A DNA stretch of 64,000 bases from positions 62,001 to 126,000 of the forward strand of contig JAFRPW010000039.1 of assembly GCA_017428945.1 (NCBI GenBank). The letters run 5' to 3'. This document shows positions 8,913 to 17,345 of the stretch, in pieces. This stretch comes from Bacteroidales bacterium (GTDB lineage: Bacteria > Bacteroidota > Bacteroidia > Bacteroidales > UBA932). A program made the translations under genes and the position numbers. The notes under the pieces are model-generated. The model saw only the letters and a list, made by a program, of their open reading frames with translations. It was not told the origin of the DNA and made no database searches. The stretch's first letter is position 1. The number at the start of each line of letters is the position of its first letter.

Positions 8913-10624
8913 GAAAGATCGTAGTTGCAATCCTTGCGCTTTGGGCGGCGCTTTCCTGCACCAGTACCCTCCGTGACGGGGAATACACCCTCACTGTCCT
9001 TTCAACCAACGATGTCCACGGCACATGGTTCGATTCCACTTACGTGGGGAACGGTATCCGCCGTTCTTTATTTGCCGTTAACCATTATGTGGACAGTGTG
9101 CGGGCTGCCGACGGCGCCGGTAACGTCCTTCTCATAGACGTTGGGGACTGCCTCCAGGGAGACAATGCTGCCTACTACTACAATTATGTGGACACAGTGT
9201 CCCGGCACCTTTTCCCACGCCTTGTCGGGTACATGCAATACGATGCCGTAGTAGCCGGCAACCACGACATAGAGACCGGTCACGGGGTTTATGACCGCGT
9301 GGCGGCGCAGCTTGATAAGGAAGGGGTGCCTTTCCTTGGCGGAAACGTTGTACGCACAGACGGAAAAGGCTCTTATTTCCCTTTGTATAAGGTATTTAAG
9401 AAAGCCGGTCTCAAGGTGGCCGTACTGGGCTATGAGAATGCCAGCATCAAGAGCTGGCTCGGGGAATCCGTCTGGTCAGGAATGGATTTCATACCCATCG
9501 TGGACGTTGTCCAGAAGGACGTGGATTACGTCCGCGCCAAGGAAAAGCCGGATGTGGTCATAGCCGCGATGCATTCAGCCACCGGCAAAGGGGACGGAAG
9601 CGTACTTGAAGCTGAAGGTATGGATGTTTTCAATAAGGTCAAGGGAGTTGACTGGGTGCTCTGCGCACACGACCACGTGCCCTTTGTGGAATCCCGGGAC
9701 ACCTGCGCATTCATCAACTCCGGCAGCCACTGCCGTTTCCTGGGGCATGGCAAGATGAAAATCAAGGTAGAGGGCGGCAAGGTAGTCTCCAAGACCTTCG
9801 TCACAGACCTTATCCCAGTTAAGGCAGAAAAGGCCGATCCAGTCATGCGAGAAGCCTTCCGCAAGGAGTTCCTTACGGTCAAGGATTTTACTCTCAAGGA
9901 TGTGGGAGTCCTTACGGACGATATAGTCACTCGCGAGTCCTATGCCGGCCAGAGTGCATATACCAACGTCCTTCACATGCTCAACCTCAGCTGCGGGATT
10001 GCAGACATCTCCATGGCAGCACCACTTACTTTCAATAAGACAGTAAAAGCCGGACCACTGGTTTTCAACGACCTCTTCACAATCTATCCCTTTGAGAATC
10101 AGCTGTATGTGATAACCATGACTGGAGAGGAAATCCGCCGCTATCTGGAGGCCTCCTATGACCGCTGGATCTGCGCTCCCAACCCTCATGTGATAAAGAT
10201 GCGCAGCGGGGACAATCCTCGTACAGGAGAACGCAGATGGTCCTTTGCCGGTACATCATACAACTTTGATTCTGCCGCCGGCATCAACTATGACGTTGAT
10301 GTCACCAAACCTTTTGGCAGCAGGATAATCATCAAATCCATGGCAGACGGCTCTCCTTTCTGCCTGGACAAGACCTATAACGTGGCTATGACCAGCTACC
10401 GCGCCAACGGCGGCGGCGGTCTCCTGGAAGAAGCCGGGGTGGAGGAGGACGAATCCCGCATAGTTGCCCGCCTCCCAGAAATCCGTAACATCCTCTACGA
10501 CTACCTTATGACCAATGGCACACTGGCCCCTTACTCCTTCGGTTCCATCCTCGGTTCCTGGCAGTTTGTGCCGGAAGCTGCCCGGAAACAGGTAGCTGCA
10601 GACCTGAAGCTGCTGTTCCCTTAA
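8909..10624 (+). CDS. 5'-nucleotidase/UDP-sugar hydrolase-type lipoprotein
   Basis: A 571-residue secreted metallophosphatase. The lipobox LSC at about residue 17 predicts a lipoprotein. The N-terminal calcineurin-like domain carries the full metal-site set: STNDVHGTW, DVGDCLQGD, GNHDIETG, AMHSATG and CAHDHVP. The C-terminal 5'-nucleotidase domain starts near residue 330 (SAYTNVLHMLNLS ... GPLVFNDLFTIYPFENQL) and ends with the substrate loop region (YRANGGGGLLEEAG). It should release nucleosides from nucleotides in the periplasm or at the surface. The two convergent purine nucleoside phosphorylase genes next door fit a salvage route. It overlaps the antiporter gene by four bases (ATGA). Confidence 0.93.
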   Translation: MRKIVVAILALWAALSCTSTLRDGEYTLTVLSTNDVHGTWFDSTYVGNGIRRSLFAVNHYVDSVRAADGAGNVLLIDVGDCLQGDNAAYYYNYVDTVSRHLFPRLVGYMQYDAVVAGNHDIETGHGVYDRVAAQLDKEGVPFLGGNVVRTDGKGSYFPLYKVFKKAGLKVAVLGYENASIKSWLGESVWSGMDFIPIVDVVQKDVDYVRAKEKPDVVIAAMHSATGKGDGSVLEAEGMDVFNKVKGVDWVLCAHDHVPFVESRDTCAFINSGSHCRFLGHGKMKIKVEGGKVVSKTFVTDLIPVKAEKADPVMREAFRKEFLTVKDFTLKDVGVLTDDIVTRESYAGQSAYTNVLHMLNLSCGIADISMAAPLTFNKTVKAGPLVFNDLFTIYPFENQLYVITMTGEEIRRYLEASYDRWICAPNPHVIKMRSGDNPRTGERRWSFAGTSYNFDSAAGINYDVDVTKPFGSRIIIKSMADGSPFCLDKTYNVAMTSYRANGGGGLLEEAGVEEDESRIVARLPEIRNILYDYLMTNGTLAPYSFGSILGSWQFVPEAARKQVAADLKLLFP

Positions 10625-10656
10625 TAAGCCCCTGAGGGCTCCCAAAGGCCAATAAT

Positions 10657-11481
10657 CTATAATTTAGCGATAACGTTCTTGAAGATGGTGGTCATCTTGT
10701 CTGCTGCGGCGTCTGCTGCCGCTACGATGGCCTCGCCGTCCGTGACGTAGTCGTCATCGTCAGTGGCGTGGGCAACGTCGGTGATTACGGACATGCCGAA
10801 TACCGGAATTGAAGAGTGGCGGGCTACGATGACCTCAGACGTAGTACTCATGCCAACGGCATCGGCACCTATGGCGCGGAAGTACCTGTACTCTGCCGGA
10901 GTTTCATAGCAGGGGCCGGTGCAGGCCACGTAAACGCCCTTGCGGAGGTCTATTCCTTCCTTCCTTGCTATCTTTTCCGCCAGGCGGATGAGGGCGGGAT
11001 CGTACGGGCGCGTCATGTCCGGGAAGCGGGGGCCGAAGTCGTCCAGATTGGGCCCGATGAGGGGATTGGGAAGGAGGTTGATGTGGTCCTTGATTATCAT
11101 GAGGTCTCCCACGCGGAAGCCCAGGTTGGTGCCGCCGGCGGCGTTGGAGACAAACAGGTACTGGATGCCGATGACCTTCATGACCCTGATTGGCAGGGTG
11201 ACCAGTGTCATGTCATAGCCCTCGTAGTAGTGGATGCGGCCCTGCATGGCAATCACCGTCTTTCCGCTGAGGGTTCCAACTATAAAACTGCCCTTATGGC
11301 CGATTGCCGTAGACACGGGGAAGCCCGGGATATCACGGTAGGGGATCTCAATAGGGTTCTCAATCTGTTCTGCAAGTTTTCCAAGGCCGCTGCCAAGGAC
11401 TATGCCCACTGTGGGCTGCAAATCTCCTATCTGTTTGCGGACATACGCTGCCGCAGCGTTTATGGTTTCTAAGTAAGTCAT
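10657..11481 (-). CDS. Purine nucleoside phosphorylase paralogue with Asp at the base-recognition site
   Basis: A 274-residue trimeric-type PNP (class with human PNP and MTAP) that splits purine nucleosides with phosphate. Visible motifs: GSGLG phosphate loop, [22 protein letters not shown] (purine-binding Glu) and [12 protein letters not shown]. At residue 235 this copy reads VITD where the tandem neighbour and human-type enzymes have VITN. Asn at this position favours 6-oxopurines; Asp here, as in MTAP and in engineered human PNP, favours 6-aminopurines, so an adenosine-type preference is inferred. The gene overlaps its paralogue by four bases and is last in a three-gene operon. Confidence 0.92.
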   Translation of the reverse strand: MTYLETINAAAAYVRKQIGDLQPTVGIVLGSGLGKLAEQIENPIEIPYRDIPGFPVSTAIGHKGSFIVGTLSGKTVIAMQGRIHYYEGYDMTLVTLPIRVMKVIGIQYLFVSNAAGGTNLGFRVGDLMIIKDHINLLPNPLIGPNLDDFGPRFPDMTRPYDPALIRLAEKIARKEGIDLRKGVYVACTGPCYETPAEYRYFRAIGADAVGMSTTSEVIVARHSSIPVFGMSVITDVAHATDDDDYVTDGEAIVAAADAAADKMTTIFKNVIAKL

Positions 11482-12305
11482 AGTGTTTCAATCATTTTTC
11501 CGATGAGCATAGTCATCTTGTCTGCCGCCATGTTGGCTGCGGCGACTACATCGTCTCCGTCGTTCTCATAGTCTGCCGCGTAGTCGTCGTGGGCCTCGTT
11601 GGTGATGACGGAGATGCCGAATACGGGAACTCCCGCATGCCTTGCCACGATTACCTCCGGGACGGTGCTCATTCCCACGGCGTCGCCGCCTATGGTGCGG
11701 TAGAACTTATACTCTGCCGGGGTCTCGTACGAAGGACCGGTGTCTGCCACGTAAACGCCTTTCTGCATCTGGTAGCCAAGCTTTCTGGCAAGGCGCTGGG
11801 CCAGGCGTATGAGCGAGGGCTCGTACGGACGAGTCATGTCCGGGAACCTGGGGCCGATCTCGTCCATATTGGGGCCGATGAGGGGGTTTGGCAGGAGGTT
11901 GATGTGGTCCTGGATAATCATGAGGTCTCCTACGTGGAAGCTGAAGTTGATGCCTCCGGCTGCGTTGGACACGAACAGGTACTTGATTCCGGTGCCGATC
12001 ATGACCCTGATGGGAAGCACGACCTTGTCCATGCCGTAGCCTTCGTAATAGTGGATGCGTCCCTGCATGGCGATGACCGTCTTTCCGGACAGCGTACCCA
12101 CTATGAAATTGCCTTTATGGCCGATAGCAGTGGACACGGGGAATCCGGGAATCTCCGAGTAGGGGATTGTGACGGGGTTCTCAATGGCGTCCGCAAGGCG
12201 TCCGAGGCCGCTGCCCAGGACTATTCCCACAAGAGGGCGCAGACCGCCAAGGCGCTCTTTTACCCACGAGGTGGCGTCTTTGATGGTTTTGACTCTGGAA
12301 TCCAT
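11478..12305 (-). CDS. Purine nucleoside phosphorylase, 6-oxopurine type
   Basis: A 275-residue trimeric-type PNP, clearly a tandem duplicate of the next gene, with long identical blocks (GLPNPLIGP-like region, [19 protein letters not shown]). It keeps the standard specificity residues: Glu in SYETPAEYK and Asn236 in VITNEAH, which predicts action on inosine and guanosine. It begins 2 bases after the stop of the DUF3276 gene and overlaps the next PNP by four bases, so the three genes are co-transcribed. With the secreted 5'-nucleotidase opposite, it completes a nucleotide-to-base salvage path. Confidence 0.94.
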   Translation of the reverse strand: MDSRVKTIKDATSWVKERLGGLRPLVGIVLGSGLGRLADAIENPVTIPYSEIPGFPVSTAIGHKGNFIVGTLSGKTVIAMQGRIHYYEGYGMDKVVLPIRVMIGTGIKYLFVSNAAGGINFSFHVGDLMIIQDHINLLPNPLIGPNMDEIGPRFPDMTRPYEPSLIRLAQRLARKLGYQMQKGVYVADTGPSYETPAEYKFYRTIGGDAVGMSTVPEVIVARHAGVPVFGISVITNEAHDDYAADYENDGDDVVAAANMAADKMTMLIGKMIETL

Positions 12306-12307
12306 AA

Positions 12308-12652
12308 CTAGAACTCTTCCTGGTTGTCTTCTTCTTCGCGGGGAGTGTACTGACGGATGGGGGCGTCGTGAAGAAGGTCGTGCTTTATATAATGCACGGC
12401 TTCCTGGAGGCCTTCCGCAAATTTGTCGAAGTCTTCCTTGTAGAGGAAGATCTTGTGCTTGTCGTAGGTGAAGGAACCGTCGCGCTCTGTGCGGCGTTTG
12501 CTTTCCGTGATGGTCAGATAGTAGTCGTTGTTACCCTTCGTTGCCTTTACATCAAAGAAATAGGTACGCTTGCCGGCACGGACCGGTTTTGAGTAAACGT
12601 CTTCCGAGCTCCGCTCCTGGGCGCGCCCGCGCTCAAAATCTTCATTATACAT
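12308..12652 (-). CDS. PUR-alpha-like nucleic-acid-binding protein (DUF3276)
   Basis: A 114-residue protein of the Bacteroidetes DUF3276 group, distantly related to PUR-alpha and Borrelia BpuR, which bind single-stranded DNA and RNA. The core ([26 protein letters not shown] ... [24 protein letters not shown], residues 28-92) has the PUR beta-beta-beta-beta-alpha pattern with aromatic residues in the strands. The acidic C-terminal tail ([12 protein letters not shown]) is disordered. It heads the operon with the two PNP genes. The -7 box at 12680-12687 gives a leader of about 25 bases. The binding role is inferred from the family. Confidence 0.85.
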   Translation of the reverse strand: MYNEDFERGRAQERSSEDVYSKPVRAGKRTYFFDVKATKGNNDYYLTITESKRRTERDGSFTYDKHKIFLYKEDFDKFAEGLQEAVHYIKHDLLHDAPIRQYTPREEEDNQEEF

Positions 12653-12679
12653 GACGCTTTTCTTTTAGTATTATACTCA

Positions 12680-12687
12680 CAAATTTA
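12680..12687 (-). promoter_or_regulatory. -7 box (TAAATTTG) for the DUF3276-PNP operon
   Basis: The reverse strand reads TAAATTTG, 27 bases before the ATG at 12652. It lies back to back with the nusB promoter. Confidence 0.6.
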
Positions 12688-12708
12688 GGTAATTTATTTA
12701 AAAAACAC

Positions 12709-12716
12709 TAACTTTG
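12709..12716 (+). promoter_or_regulatory. -7 box (TAACTTTG) for nusB
   Basis: TAACTTTGC lies 17 bases before the nusB ATG. It is part of a divergent promoter region with the DUF3276 gene. Confidence 0.65.
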
Positions 12717-12733
12717 CATAAATAATTTGTTCT

Positions 12734-13699
12734 ATGTTAAACCGACGTATTTTGCGCATCAAGGCCTTCAAGGTGCTTTATCAGGCATCGGAGAACGCAG
12801 ACCTCTCCCTGAAGGATGCGCTGGAGTGCCTTAACGTATCCTGTGAGGCCTCAAGAGACCTCTATCTCTATATGCTGGGCGTCATCCCTGCCCTTACATC
12901 GGAAGCTGCTCGCAGGATAGAATCGGCACGTACCAAATTCAACCCTACGCCGGAGGAACTCAGCCCCAACCTCAAGTTCGTCAAGAACGCCGTCTCCGCC
13001 CTTCTGGCCTCGGACCCTGATTTTGAGCGCCTGAATGAGAAAAAGAAGCTCTCCTGGGCCCAGAACGACGCCTTCATAAACACCCTCTGGGAAACCCTCA
13101 AGACAAGGGAATACTTTGCAAAGTACATGGCCTCCGGGTCATCGTCCCTGCAGGAAGACGTCACCCTCTGGAAAACCGTTTTCGCAGAGGAGTTCGAGGA
13201 TAACGATGCCCTCCAGGCCATCCTGGAAGACCTTTCCATCCACTGGGCCGATGACCTTGCATACTGCCTGGGCGCCTGCATCCGTTCCCTTGACGGCATT
13301 GCGCGCACCGGCCGCTGGGATTTCCCGCCCCTGTTCCAGAGCGACTCCCTGGCCGCCCGCGGCAAAGATGCTGACAGCGATTCCGCTTTTGTCAGGAACC
13401 TCCTCACCGCCACCTACGCCGGCAGGGAAGAGTATGCGTCCCTGATATCGGCCTCCGTCTCAAAGTGGGACCTCGACCGCCTTTGCACATCGGACATCAT
13501 CCTTGTGTCCATGGGCCTTGCGGAAGCCCGCACCTTCCCGGAGATTCCCGTCAAGGTTACCATCAACGAGTACGTGGAAATAGCCAAATACTACTCCACA
13601 CCCCGCTCCGGCGCCTTTGTGAACGGCCTTCTGGACCGCCTTGTAAAGGAATATGCCGCAGCCGGCAAGATAGTCAAAACAGGAAAAGGATTAATCTAA
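12734..13699 (+). CDS. nusB: Transcription antitermination factor NusB (long Bacteroidetes form)
   Basis: A 321-residue NusB. The C-terminal 110 residues or so carry the conserved helical NusB core (SKWDLDRLCTSDIILVSMGLAEARTFPEIPVK, then INEYVEIAKYYST and SGAFVNGLLDRL). NusB binds boxA RNA with NusE (S10) and supports rRNA transcription. The N-terminal 200 residues are an extra helical region that Bacteroidetes NusB proteins carry; its start MLNRRILRIKAFKVLYQ already resembles a NusB N-terminus, so the fold is split by an insertion. It leads an operon with yajC, ybbR-like and coaE. Confidence 0.9.
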   Translation: MLNRRILRIKAFKVLYQASENADLSLKDALECLNVSCEASRDLYLYMLGVIPALTSEAARRIESARTKFNPTPEELSPNLKFVKNAVSALLASDPDFERLNEKKKLSWAQNDAFINTLWETLKTREYFAKYMASGSSSLQEDVTLWKTVFAEEFEDNDALQAILEDLSIHWADDLAYCLGACIRSLDGIARTGRWDFPPLFQSDSLAARGKDADSDSAFVRNLLTATYAGREEYASLISASVSKWDLDRLCTSDIILVSMGLAEARTFPEIPVKVTINEYVEIAKYYSTPRSGAFVNGLLDRLVKEYAAAGKIVKTGKGLI

Positions 13700-13707
13700 A
13701 AACAGAT

Positions 13708-14034
13708 ATGAACACACTTTTAGTCTACACACTTCAGGCTTCGGCCCCTGCACAGGGACAGCCCAGCGCCCTCCCTACCATAATCATGTTCGCCGCCATC
13801 ATCCTTGTGATGTGGCTTTTCATGATCCGTCCCCAGCGCAAGCAGCAGAAACAGCTTCAGGAGTTCCGCAACTCCCTCAAGAAGGGTGACAAGGTAGTCA
13901 CCGTCGGCGGCATCTACGGAGAAATCCTGGAAGTCAACGAAAAGACCGCCCTCATCAGGGTGGACGGCGACGTCAAGCTCCGCGTAGACAAGCAGGGCCT
14001 TGTAAAGGACTATTCAGAGGCCGGCCAGAACTAG
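13708..14034 (+). CDS. yajC: Preprotein translocase subunit YajC
   Basis: A 108-residue Sec accessory protein. One transmembrane helix (TIIMFAAIILVMWLFMI, about residues 25-41) is followed by the family motif RPQRKQQKQLQEFRNSLKKGDKVVTVGGIYG and a beta-rich cytoplasmic tail (IRVDGDVKLRVDKQGLV). The ATG at 13708 is chosen because it lies 8 bases after the nusB stop and gives the usual short N-terminus; the frame upstream runs inside nusB. YajC associates with SecDF-YidC in the inner membrane. Confidence 0.94.
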   Translation: MNTLLVYTLQASAPAQGQPSALPTIIMFAAIILVMWLFMIRPQRKQQKQLQEFRNSLKKGDKVVTVGGIYGEILEVNEKTALIRVDGDVKLRVDKQGLVKDYSEAGQN

Positions 14035-14037
14035 CAG

Positions 14038-15006
14038 ATGTCCCTGAGAGACCGTATCCGGCTCCATCTGGGAGGCAGACAGAGGGAATTGGCGTTCATC
14101 GCCTTTTCCCTCGTGCTTGCTGTTGGCATATGGTTTTTCACAAATCTTTCCAAGACTTATTCCGGTACGGTAAGCGTGCCGGTCGTCGCAGAATGCAGCA
14201 TAGACGGCCACCGGGGACGCTCTTCCAACGCAACGGTGGTCAGCGCCCGCTGCAGGGCGGACGGCTTCCGTCTGGTAAGGGAACAGAGCCGCAGGAACAA
14301 GAAAACCGTGGTGGTCAAATTCGAGCGCTCTGACCTCAGGCGCACGGGCCCTGATACCTGGTCCATCTTCGGCAGTGCAAAGAACTCCTACATCAACCAG
14401 ATGTTCGGAGAGGGTATTACTCTGGAGGCATTTATTACGGACACCCTGAGCTTTGTTTTTGCAGAGGAGAACCACAAGAAAGTGCCCGTAGACGTGCCTT
14501 ATACGGCTCAGTACCGCCTCCAGTACATGAAAAGCGGCTCGTTCAAAACCGTTCCGGACTCCGTTACAATCTACGGAGAGGACATCCGTCTGGATGCCAT
14601 AGACAAGATTACGTCACCCCGCCTGAGTTTTACGGATGTGTCTGACTCCCGTCACGGCGTGGTCAAACTGAACAAGCCTGCCGGAATTCGCCTGTCGGTG
14701 GAAGAAGTCGCATACGAGCTTCCTGTTTCCAGATATGTTGAGCTTAAGGGCTCATTCCCAGTGGAAGTATGGAACGCACCTGCCGGCAGGGAGGTGCAGG
14801 TATATCCTCCCATAGCAACGGTATGCCTCCGCTGTGCTTTCCCTCTTGTAAAGGATCCCATGGCCTCTTTCAAGGTCTTCATAGACTACAAAGACTTCTC
14901 CGAGTCCATGTCCGGGAAATGCGTTCCCCGGACCCTGAAACTCACGCAGGGAGTTCTTGACTGCCGCATAGAGCCGGAAGTATTCGACTGCGTGGAGGTC
15001 CTATGA
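14038..15006 (+). CDS. YbbR/CdaR-like domain protein
   Basis: A 322-residue inner-membrane protein with one N-terminal transmembrane segment (ELAFIAFSLVLAVGIWFFTNL, residues 18-37) and an extracytoplasmic part made of YbbR-like beta repeats (SVPVVAECS ..., VPVDVPYTAQYRLQYMKSGSFKTVPDSVTIYGE ...). In Firmicutes such a protein (CdaR) regulates the c-di-AMP cyclase. In this genome the only c-di-AMP-type gene in view is the 7TM-HD phosphodiesterase at 56435, so a similar role is only a guess. It starts 3 bases after yajC and overlaps coaE by four bases. Confidence 0.82.
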   Translation: MSLRDRIRLHLGGRQRELAFIAFSLVLAVGIWFFTNLSKTYSGTVSVPVVAECSIDGHRGRSSNATVVSARCRADGFRLVREQSRRNKKTVVVKFERSDLRRTGPDTWSIFGSAKNSYINQMFGEGITLEAFITDTLSFVFAEENHKKVPVDVPYTAQYRLQYMKSGSFKTVPDSVTIYGEDIRLDAIDKITSPRLSFTDVSDSRHGVVKLNKPAGIRLSVEEVAYELPVSRYVELKGSFPVEVWNAPAGREVQVYPPIATVCLRCAFPLVKDPMASFKVFIDYKDFSESMSGKCVPRTLKLTQGVLDCRIEPEVFDCVEVL

Positions 15007-16034
15007 CAACAGTCCTTCTAACCGGCGGCATAGGCAGCGGAAAATCTGCCGTTGCAGATATCCTAAGAGGCAGGGGAGTCCCCGTATATGACTCTGACTC
15101 TGCTGCAAAGTCCCTCTATACTCCCGCCTTCCTGTCCATGATGGAAAAGGAGTTCGGCACATCCTTTTCTCTTGCCGACGGCTCTCTGGACAAGAAAAAG
15201 TTAAGCGCTCTTATCTTTAGCGACACTTCAGCAAGGGAAAAGCTGGAGGCCCTGCTTTATCCGGCCCTTCGGGAGCACTTCCTCTCATGGCGCGGCAGGC
15301 AGGGCGGCGCTCCTCTTGTAGTGATAGAAAGCGCCATAGCACAGTCCAAGCCGTCATTCGGGCATTTCTGGGACGCAGTGGTTCTTGTGGACGCTTCAAG
15401 GGATGTCCGCATTTCCCGCATAATGGCCCGCGACGGGTCCACTCGCGAGCAGGCCCTTGCCCGCATGGCCTCCCAGCAGCAACCCGGGAATGCAGATGTT
15501 ACTATCCTCAACAACGGCTCCCTCCAGGAGCTTGAAAAGGCTGTTGAGGATGCATTTTTCACGCAAAATGCTTATATTTGTAAGTTATTAAAAGATACAT
15601 CAATGAAAACAGATCTTGCAAAAACTCTCTCTGTCCGTGGTCAGCACGGCCTGTTCAACTATATAGCCCAGTCCCGCACCGGAGCCATTGTGGAAGCTTT
15701 CGAGGACAAGAAGCGCTACAACTTCAGCGCAAACGCCGGCATCACCACCCTGGAGGACATCTCCATCTACACCAGTGAGGGAGAGATGAAGCTCCGCGAG
15801 GTATTCGGAAAGCTTCACGAAGTCCTTGGGGACAACGACGCCCCTGACGCAAAGAAGGCATCGGCGGAGGAGCTCAAGGCCCTCTTTGCAAAGGCCGTCC
15901 CAGAGTACGACGGAGACCGCTTCTATGTGTCACACATGAAGAAGGTGGTGGAGTGGTACAATGCCCTCAAGAAGTACGCATCCCTGGAGTTCGTGACGGA
16001 AGAGGACCGCGAGAAGGAGCAGCCTGAAGCGTAG
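15003..16034 (+). CDS. coaE: Dephospho-CoA kinase fused in frame to a DUF5606-like domain
   Basis: A single 343-residue open frame. Residues 1 to about 190 are dephospho-CoA kinase, the last step of CoA synthesis: P-loop GGIGSGKS at 8-15, YDSDSAAK, and ARDGSTREQALARMASQ in the lid. At residue 201 a Met begins a DUF5606-like unit (MKTDLAKTLSVRGQHGLFNYIAQSRTGAIVEAFEDKKR), which in other Bacteroidales is, as far as I recall, a separate gene. The joint (residues 187-200) is encoded by A/T-rich DNA containing a TATATTTG promoter box, so it looks like a former intergenic spacer that has no stop in this frame. The lost stop may be real or an assembly error. A 200-residue CoaE would have normal length. 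Confidence 0.85.
   Translation: MTTVLLTGGIGSGKSAVADILRGRGVPVYDSDSAAKSLYTPAFLSMMEKEFGTSFSLADGSLDKKKLSALIFSDTSAREKLEALLYPALREHFLSWRGRQGGAPLVVIESAIAQSKPSFGHFWDAVVLVDASRDVRISRIMARDGSTREQALARMASQQQPGNADVTILNNGSLQELEKAVEDAFFTQNAYICKLLKDTSMKTDLAKTLSVRGQHGLFNYIAQSRTGAIVEAFEDKKRYNFSANAGITTLEDISIYTSEGEMKLREVFGKLHEVLGDNDAPDAKKASAEELKALFAKAVPEYDGDRFYVSHMKKVVEWYNALKKYASLEFVTEEDREKEQPEA
15573..15580 (+). promoter_or_regulatory. -7 box (TATATTTG) inside the coaE frame
   Basis: TATATTTG lies 22 bases before the internal ATG at 15603, in an A/T-rich patch. It predicts an independent transcript for the DUF5606-like unit. Confidence 0.6.
15603..16034 (+). CDS. DUF5606-like protein, alternative internal start
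   Basis: The internal ATG at 15603 would give a 143-residue protein of a small, mostly Bacteroidetes family of unknown function. It has a conserved N-terminus (KTLSVRGQHGLFNYIAQSRTGAIVEAFEDKKR) and a helical C-terminal half (YVSHMKKVVEWYNALKKYA). Its own promoter box lies 22 bases upstream. Whether the cell makes this protein alone, the CoaE fusion, or both cannot be decided from sequence. It ends directly against the rimO ATG with no spacer. Confidence 0.7.
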   Translation: MKTDLAKTLSVRGQHGLFNYIAQSRTGAIVEAFEDKKRYNFSANAGITTLEDISIYTSEGEMKLREVFGKLHEVLGDNDAPDAKKASAEELKALFAKAVPEYDGDRFYVSHMKKVVEWYNALKKYASLEFVTEEDREKEQPEA

Positions 16035-17345
16035 ATGCCCACCCTGCAGGTCATAACCCTGGGCTGTTCCAAAAACACGGTAGACACGGAACACCTTCTG
16101 TATCAGGTACGTGATTCATACGAAATCGTGCCCGAAGGAGAAGACCGCCCGGTAGACGTCCAGGCCGTCAACACATGCGGATTCATAGGTGACGCCAAGG
16201 AGCAGTCTGTCAATACCATCCTTGCCGCTGCTCAGCGCAAAAAAGCCGGTCTTGCAGGCCGGCTTCTTGTATTCGGATGCCTCTCCCAGCGTTATGCCCA
16301 TGAGATGCCGGGCCTCATCCCCGAGGTTGACGGCTGGTTCGGCGCTAGGGAGCTGGACAGCCTTGTGAAGGCACTCGGATGCCGGCCGGACCATGGCGGA
16401 GACCATCTTCGTGTCCGCACCGACCATCGGCCGTATGCCTACCTCAAGATTTCCGAAGGATGTGACAGGAGGTGCTCTTACTGCGCTATTCCCTTCATCC
16501 GCGGCGCCCACAGGTCCGTCCCCATGGAAAAACTTGTGGCCGAGGCCCGCTCCCTTGCATCCGAGGGCGTCAGGGAGCTGATAATAATTGCCCAGGACAC
16601 AACTTACTATGGTCTTGACCTTTATCACCGCCGTGCCCTTGCAGAGCTTCTGGACCGGCTGTCTGAGGTAGAAGGCATAGAGCGCATGCGCATCCACTAC
16701 TCCTATCCTCAGGACTTCCCGGAGGACGTCCTGGACCGCATGGCCTCCAATCCCAAGGTATGCAGGTACATGGACATCCCTCTCCAGCATATATCGGACA
16801 AGGTGTTGTCCAACATGCACAGGGGAGTGGACGGTGCCTGGACGCGTGCGCTGGTGAAGAAGATGAGGGAAAAGGTTCCCGGCCTGGTCCTCCGGACAAC
16901 CTTCATAGTTGGGCATCCGGGCGAAGGCCCCGCTGAATTCCGTGAACTCATGGACTTTACCCGCGAGGCCGCTTTCCAGAGGATGGGCGCTTTCACCTAC
17001 TCTGAGGAGGAAGGAACCTTCGGCGCGGAGCATCTGGAAGACACGGTGTCGGCCCGGACCAAAAAAAGCCGCCTTTCGCGCCTTATGGAGCTTCAGCGTG
17101 GCATATCACTTGCATATAACCGTTCCAGGATAGGCACCGTGGAAAAAGTCCTGGTGGACGCATTCACCGACGGCATCCTCGTATGCCGGAGCGAGTTCGA
17201 AAGCCCGGAAGTGGACGGTGAGATCCTTGTCAGGTATTCGGCCGATGTCTTTGACGGACGTGCACCGGAGTCCCTCGTAGGGGAGTTCCTTGACGTCCGC
17301 ATTACCGCGGCCGATGAGTATGACCTTACAGCGGAGGTATTATGA
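16035..17345 (+). CDS. rimO: Ribosomal protein S12 methylthiotransferase RimO
   Basis: A 436-residue radical SAM enzyme that adds a methylthio group to the conserved Asp of ribosomal protein S12. The N-terminal UPF0004 domain supplies three cluster cysteines (LGCSKN, NTCGF, FGCLSQRY). The radical SAM motif is CDRRCSYC within SEGCDRRCSYCAIPFIRG. The sequence ends with a TRAM domain (VEKVLVDAFTDG ... YDLTAEVL). SPEF-like RimO features such as PRFIRGAHRS-type sequence distinguish it from MtaB, which is encoded separately at 22864. It starts right at the stop of the previous frame and overlaps the next gene by four bases. Confidence 0.95.
   Translation: MPTLQVITLGCSKNTVDTEHLLYQVRDSYEIVPEGEDRPVDVQAVNTCGFIGDAKEQSVNTILAAAQRKKAGLAGRLLVFGCLSQRYAHEMPGLIPEVDGWFGARELDSLVKALGCRPDHGGDHLRVRTDHRPYAYLKISEGCDRRCSYCAIPFIRGAHRSVPMEKLVAEARSLASEGVRELIIIAQDTTYYGLDLYHRRALAELLDRLSEVEGIERMRIHYSYPQDFPEDVLDRMASNPKVCRYMDIPLQHISDKVLSNMHRGVDGAWTRALVKKMREKVPGLVLRTTFIVGHPGEGPAEFRELMDFTREAAFQRMGAFTYSEEEGTFGAEHLEDTVSARTKKSRLSRLMELQRGISLAYNRSRIGTVEKVLVDAFTDGILVCRSEFESPEVDGEILVRYSADVFDGRAPESLVGEFLDVRITAADEYDLTAEVL

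Noticed and set aside
10627-10640. AGCCC/GGGCT hairpin between the 5'-nucleotidase and PNP genes as a terminator
   Set aside because: Only 5 bp and no T tract; too weak to support.
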